This document shows, piece by piece, positions 6,153 through 9,588 of a stretch of DNA of 9,588 nucleotides (position 1 is its first letter; each line of letters starts with the position of its first letter). This DNA is from Desulfuromonas sp. GTDB lineage: Bacteria > Desulfobacterota > Desulfuromonadia > Desulfuromonadales > SZUA-401. The notes beneath the pieces are model-generated. The model did not search any database and was not told where the DNA came from. It worked only from the letters and a program-made list of their open reading frames with translations. A program made the translations under genes and the position numbers. The stretch is taken from assembly GCA_002869605.1 (NCBI GenBank), contig PKUI01000200.1, positions 1 to 9,588 of the forward strand, written 5' to 3'.

Positions 6153-8448
6153 TTCGAACCGTGGCGGCAAGCTCTACGTGGTCGGCCTCGGGCCGGGCGG
6201 CGAGGAGCACCTGACCCCGGCGGCCCGCGCGGCGCTCGAAGCGAGTGACGTGGTTGCCGGCTACAAGACCTACCTCGAACTGATTCCAGAAAACTTGCTG
6301 CAGCATAAGCGGTTGCTCTCCTCGGGGATGCGCCAGGAGGTCGAACGCTGTCGCCTGGCACTGGAGGAGGTACGCGCCGGACACAACGTGGCGCTGGTCT
6401 CCTCGGGCGACTCGGGGATCTACGGCATGGCCGGGTTGGTGCTCGAGATGGTCGGCGACGAGCCGTTGGAAATCGAGGTGGTGCCGGGGATCTCCGCGGT
6501 GCAGGCCGCCGCGTCCCGCCTCGGCGCGCCGTTGATGCACGACTTCGCGGTAATCTCTCTCTCCGACCTGCTCACCCCGTGGGAAACCATCGTTGCGCGC
6601 CTTGAGTCGGTGGCCGCGGCCGACTTCGTGGTGGCGCTGTACAACCCGCGCAGCAAGAGCCGCACCACGCAGATCGTCACCGCGCGCGACATCCTGTTGC
6701 AGCAGCGCTCAGCCGAAACTCCGGTCGGCATCGTGCGCCAGGCGACCCGCCCCGACGAGAGCGTGATCACCACCACCCTCGGTACGATGCTCGAGCACCC
6801 CATCGACATGTTCAGCGTGGTGCTGATCGGCAACCGCGCAACCCGCTTCGACGGCTGCAACCGCATGGTGACGCCACGCGGCTACGCCAGCCGCTACGAT
6901 TTGGGCGAGGAGCGCGACGTTGCGGTCATGGACGAAAAGAGGGCCGCTGCTTCGGCGCAGGCACTGTTTGTCGGCGGCACCGGCAGCGACGTCGGCAAGA
7001 GTGTGCTCGCCGCCGGTCTCTGCCGCCTGCTCAAGCGGCGCGGTGTCGACGTGGCGCCATTCAAGGCGCAGAACATGGCACTCAACTCGGCGGTGACCCC
7101 CGAGGGGGGAGAGATTGGCCGTGCCCAGGCGTTGCAGGCCGTGGCCTGCGGTCTGCAGCCGCACACCGACATGAATCCGGTGCTGCTCAAGCCGAACTCG
7201 GCGACCGGCTCGCAGGTGATCGTCGGCGGTCGACCGCGCGGCAACATGAGCGTCGCCGAATACCACGCCTTCAAGACCGAGGCCTTCGCCGAGGTCGAGG
7301 CGGCCTACAAGCGCCTCGCCGGGAAACACCAGATCGTGGTGATGGAAGGCGCGGGCAGCATCGCCGAGATTAACCTGATGGCGCATGACATCACTAACCT
7401 GCGCGCCGCCGAGATGGCCGACGCGCCGGTGGTTCTGGTCGCCGATATCGATCGCGGCGGAGTGTTCGCGAGCATCGTCGGTACCTGTGAGCTGCTGCCG
7501 CGCGCACAGCGCGAGCGGCTCTGCGGCGTGATCATCAATCGCTTCCGTGGCGACGTCTCGCTGCTCGCTCCCGGAATCGAAGCGGTCGAGCGGCGCACCG
7601 GCGTGCCGGTGCTCGGCGTGGTGCCGTGGCTTGAATTGCAACTCCCCGAGGAGGATTCGGTGGCGCTGGCGCGCAAGCCGAAGAGTGCCGCGGGGACAGG
7701 CCTGAAGCTGGCGGTGATACGCCTGCCGCATCTCTCCAACTACAGCGACTTCGACCCGTTCGAGCGGGAGGCCGATGTCGAGCTGGTCTACCTCGAGGAA
7801 CCGCAACCGCTTGACGATTTCGATCTGGTGCTGCTGCCGGGGAGTAAGACGACCCTCGACGACCTCGCCTGGCTTAAGGCGCGTGGCTGGGACGCGCGGT
7901 TGCAGGGTTACGTGGAGAAAGGTGGCTCCTTGGCCGGAATCTGTGGCGGCTACCAGATGCTCGGCCACACCATCAGCGACCCGCACGGCGTCGAGTCATC
8001 ACTGGAGGCAGCCGAGGGGCTCGGGCTGCTCGCTGTCGACAGCGAGCTGCTGGGTGACAAGCAGACTCACCAAGTGAGTTACGGCGTGGTCGCGGCGGCA
8101 GAGGATACCGGACTGCAGGGGACGGGGCAGGGGTACGAGATCCACATGGGCACCACCCGGCGTCACGAAGGGGCCGCGCCGCTGCTCGAGCTGACCCGGC
8201 GCGACGGCAGCTGTCTGGAGGATGGCGCCATCGCTGCCGACGGTAAGGTCTGGGGGTGCTACGTGCATGGTCTGTTCGATGACCCGGCGCTTCGCAGCAG
8301 CCTGCTCGACAGGCTGTGGAGCAGGCGTGGGATGATGCGCCTGCCGATTCAGTCGCCACCATCCCTCGAGGGCGAGCTCGAGAAGCTCGCCGACCACCTC
8401 GAACAACACCTCGACCTGGCCCGCCTGTTCAAACTGTTGGGGGTCTGA
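6145..8448 (+). CDS. cbiHP: Fusion: cobalt-factor III C17-methyltransferase (CbiH) + cobyric acid synthase (CbiP)
   Basis: One uninterrupted 767-residue frame encodes two enzymes. Residues 9-247 are CbiH/CobJ, which methylates C17 and contracts the ring: YVVGLGPGGEEHLTP (11-25), ALVSSGDSGIYGMA (83-96), VVPGISAVQAAASRLGAPL (112-130), ALYNPRSKSR (164-173), and the usual family end MVTPRGY (241-247). After a linker of about 25 residues, residues 273-767 are CbiP/CobQ, which amidates the b, d, e and g side chains. This half has an ATP loop GTGSDVGKS (278-286), PFKAQNMALNS (305-315), DMNPVLLKPNSATG (342-355), LLPGSKTT (563-570), and a class I glutamine amidotransferase with Cys600 in GICGGYQMLG (598-607) and His708 in YVHGLFDD (706-713). 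Both halves look complete. GGAG (6137-6140) precedes the start, which overlaps cbiG by 8 bp. An internal ATG at 6928 (Met262) could be the old CbiP start but lacks a well-spaced ribosome site. Confidence 0.93.
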   Translation: MTDSNRGGKLYVVGLGPGGEEHLTPAARAALEASDVVAGYKTYLELIPENLLQHKRLLSSGMRQEVERCRLALEEVRAGHNVALVSSGDSGIYGMAGLVLEMVGDEPLEIEVVPGISAVQAAASRLGAPLMHDFAVISLSDLLTPWETIVARLESVAAADFVVALYNPRSKSRTTQIVTARDILLQQRSAETPVGIVRQATRPDESVITTTLGTMLEHPIDMFSVVLIGNRATRFDGCNRMVTPRGYASRYDLGEERDVAVMDEKRAAASAQALFVGGTGSDVGKSVLAAGLCRLLKRRGVDVAPFKAQNMALNSAVTPEGGEIGRAQALQAVACGLQPHTDMNPVLLKPNSATGSQVIVGGRPRGNMSVAEYHAFKTEAFAEVEAAYKRLAGKHQIVVMEGAGSIAEINLMAHDITNLRAAEMADAPVVLVADIDRGGVFASIVGTCELLPRAQRERLCGVIINRFRGDVSLLAPGIEAVERRTGVPVLGVVPWLELQLPEEDSVALARKPKSAAGTGLKLAVIRLPHLSNYSDFDPFEREADVELVYLEEPQPLDDFDLVLLPGSKTTLDDLAWLKARGWDARLQGYVEKGGSLAGICGGYQMLGHTISDPHGVESSLEAAEGLGLLAVDSELLGDKQTHQVSYGVVAAAEDTGLQGTGQGYEIHMGTTRRHEGAAPLLELTRRDGSCLEDGAIAADGKVWGCYVHGLFDDPALRSSLLDRLWSRRGMMRLPIQSPPSLEGELEKLADHLEQHLDLARLFKLLGV

Positions 8449-8449
8449 A

Positions 8450-9436
8450 GTGGAGCAGTTTGCTGATCTCTACGCGCTGCTGCCTGCCGGAATCTGGCTG
8501 ATCCTCGCCGCCTTCGTGCTCGACCTGTTCTTCGGTGACCCGCACTTTTTGCCGCACCCGGTGATCTTCATCGGGAAGTTGGTGCGGCGCCTCGAACTGA
8601 CTCTCGCTGGGCTCCTTGGCCACACGCGCGGTGCCGGTGTGCTGTTGCTGCTCGGGACACTGTTGGTTACCGCGCTGGTGGCGGTCGGCTCCCTGCTGCT
8701 TGGGCGCACTATCGCGCCGCTGCTCGGCTTTGTCGTGGCGTTGTGGCTCGCCTGGACGACGCTGGCGCTGCGCTCCCTGCACAAAGAGAGCCGCAAGGTG
8801 GTGCGGCTGGTCGAAAAGGGGCAGCTGGTTGAGGCGCGGCGCGCGCTGTCAATGATTGTCGGCCGCCAGACCGCCCAGCTAGACGAGCAGGGGGTGCTCA
8901 AGGCCTGCATCGAGACCGTCGCCGAGAACACTTCGGACGGCGTGATCGCGCCGCTGTTCTACCTGTTTGTCGGCGGGCCGGTGCTGGCTCTGCTCTACAA
9001 GGCGGTCAACACCCTCGACTCGATGGTCGGTTATCGCGACGAGCGCTATCGCGAGCTTGGCTGGGCCTCGGCGAAGTTCGATGATCTGGTCAACTGGCTC
9101 CCGGCACGGCTCAGTGCCCTGTGCATGGTGTTGGTGGCGCCGCTGGTTGGTCTCAACCCGGTCGCGGCCGGGCGCATGGTCTGGCGTGACGCGCGCAAGC
9201 ACAGCAGCCCCAACGCCGGTTACCCTGAGGCCGCCGCGGCCGGGGCGATCGGTGTCCAGCTCGGTGGTCCGGCAACCTACTTCGGCGAGACCCTCGACAA
9301 GGCGACCCTCGGCGACGCCGAGCGTCCGCTGCAGCCGGCCGATTATCGGCGCATGACGCGCCTGATGTACGCGAGCAGCCTGCTGGTCCTGGTGCTAGGC
9401 GTGCTGGTGACGGTGTGGGTGAGAGGGTGGTTTTGA
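8450..9436 (+). CDS. cbiB: Adenosylcobinamide-phosphate synthase CbiB (membrane protein)
   Basis: CbiB joins the aminopropanol (or its phosphate) to the f side chain of adenosylcobyric acid, directly after the CbiP step. The 328-residue protein has the family marks LDLFFGDPHFLPHPVIFIGKLV (25-46, as two overlapping short blocks LDLFFGDP and LPHPVIFIG), the central ENTSDGVIAPLFY (159-171), NTLDSMVGYRDERY (187-200), DDLVNWLPARLSAL (211-224) and NAGYPEAAAAGAIGV (255-269). Hydrophobic stretches at about 12-28, 61-107, 164-185, 219-236 and 306-324 indicate a polytopic inner-membrane protein. It starts with GTG one base after the preceding stop, with GGGGG (8439-8443) six bases upstream; no ATG lies before the conserved N-terminus. 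It is the last operon gene seen. No strong terminator follows; the next repeat copy begins about 40 bases later. Confidence 0.94.
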   Translation: MEQFADLYALLPAGIWLILAAFVLDLFFGDPHFLPHPVIFIGKLVRRLELTLAGLLGHTRGAGVLLLLGTLLVTALVAVGSLLLGRTIAPLLGFVVALWLAWTTLALRSLHKESRKVVRLVEKGQLVEARRALSMIVGRQTAQLDEQGVLKACIETVAENTSDGVIAPLFYLFVGGPVLALLYKAVNTLDSMVGYRDERYRELGWASAKFDDLVNWLPARLSALCMVLVAPLVGLNPVAAGRMVWRDARKHSSPNAGYPEAAAAGAIGVQLGGPATYFGETLDKATLGDAERPLQPADYRRMTRLMYASSLLVLVLGVLVTVWVRGWF

Positions 9437-9447
9437 ATGAGGACTTT

Positions 9448-9588
9448 ATGTTCATAATCAAAAGCGCCGGGGGCGCCCGGCAACGCCTAACTTTTCTTGC
9501 TTGCCCAAGAAAAGTAAGCAAAAGAAGGCACCCCGAACTCCGTCACCCGACGACCGGGTGCCCTCGCTGTCCGGAAGTTTTAATCCAG
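9448..9588 (+). CDS. Short repeat-derived open frame, cut by window end (probably not a gene)
   Basis: An ATG at 9448 follows GAGG (9439-9442) by five bases and starts 11 bases after the cbiB stop. The frame stays open for 47 codons to the window edge, running through repeat copy 2. The same frame in copy 1 is open from base 1 and stops at 142-144, so the full product would be about 57 residues if copy 2 is alike. The predicted peptide is rich in Arg, Lys and Pro and carries a CPRCP motif, with no known domain. Between copies, two codon changes are silent and two are Ile-to-Thr and Ile-to-Val, too few to show selection. I regard it as a by-product of the repeat, listed because gene callers may report it. 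Confidence 0.15.
   Translation, partial: MFIIKSAGGARQRLTFLACPRKVSKRRHPELRHPTTGCPRCPEVLIQ
9478..9588. repeat. Interspersed structured repeat, copy 2 (cut by right edge)
   Basis: It is a direct copy of 1-111, identical at 107 of 111 positions, 42 bases after the cbiB stop. The left-end hairpin is present (9487-9499 with 9506-9518) but has one A:A mismatch, because T12 of copy 1 is A here (9489). The small stem at 9544-9560 keeps six of seven pairs. The rest of the element lies beyond the window, so its right-end hairpin cannot be checked. Upstream, 9464-9477 is a GC-rich stretch that may belong to the element's outer end. Confidence 0.85.
9487..9518. other. Left-end stem-loop of repeat copy 2 (one mismatch)
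   Basis: CTAACTTTTCTTG (9487-9499) pairs with CAAGAAAAGTAAG (9506-9518) at 12 of 13 positions around the loop CTTGCC. The loop and the right arm are identical to copy 1 (10-41), so the change is confined to the left arm at 9489. Confidence 0.8.

Noticed and set aside
6709..7986. A 425-codon minus-strand open frame within the cbiHP fusion
   Set aside because: It is rich in His, Gln, Arg and Ala, typical of the complement of GC-rich coding DNA. No domain is visible and it is fully contained in the fusion gene.
1861..9300. Frequent CTCGAC/CCTCGAC strings throughout the genes, considered as an uptake or Chi-like motif
   Set aside because: Most occurrences are in the same reading frame as Leu-Asp codons and reflect codon preference (CTC GAC), with none concentrated in intergenic DNA.
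9464..9476. Small GC hairpin (GCGCC, loop GGG, GGCGC) after cbiB as a possible terminator
   Set aside because: Only five base pairs, and no T-run follows on the plus strand. On the minus strand TTTT follows, so it could weakly stop leftward transcription, but nothing in the window requires that.

Overview
The window is a GC-rich bacterial segment carrying one co-directional (+ strand) operon for the anaerobic (cobalt-early) route of cobalamin (vitamin B12) biosynthesis. Near-identical copies of an interspersed, hairpin-rich repeat flank it. The presence of CbiD and CbiG, the fused CbiE-CbiT enzyme and the coding style suggest an anaerobic proteobacterium-like organism, possibly in the Desulfuromonas/Geobacter lineage (Desulfobacterota). 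That placement is an inference from gene content and general look, not a demonstrated assignment.

Layout. Positions 1-382 hold one copy of the repeat, possibly clipped by the left edge. Its ends are imperfect inverted repeats, and each end also contains a 13-bp hairpin. Positions 383-445 are a short leader with a strong ribosome binding site. Eight genes then follow with almost no spacing: cbiO (446-1297, cobalt transporter ATPase), cbiD (1275-2396), cbiET (2393-3604), cbiL (3606-4328), cbiF (4321-5106), cbiG (5103-6152), a cbiH-cbiP fusion (6145-8448) and cbiB (8450-9436). Each junction either overlaps (23, 4, 8, 4 and 8 bp) or leaves a single base, so the set is very probably one transcript with translational coupling. 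A second repeat copy, in the same orientation, starts about 40 bp after cbiB and runs off the right edge. It matches the first copy at 107 of 111 visible positions.

How the genes work together. CbiO powers cobalt uptake, with partner membrane subunits not in the window. CbiL, the CbiH domain, CbiF, CbiG, CbiD and CbiET carry cobalt-factor II through C20 and C17 methylation with ring contraction, C11 methylation, lactone opening, C1 methylation, and C5/C15 methylation with decarboxylation. The CbiP domain performs the late side-chain amidations, and CbiB attaches the aminopropanol arm. The cobaltochelatase, CbiJ, CbiC, CbiA, the nucleotide-loop genes and CbiMNQ are absent and must lie elsewhere if the pathway is complete.

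Most unusual points: the CbiH-CbiP fusion, which joins non-consecutive pathway steps; the direct repeats bracketing the operon; and the structured repeat directly upstream of cbiO, where a cobalamin riboswitch or the cbiMNQ genes might have been expected. I see no clearly new biological system. The repeat family is the part least explained by known annotation.
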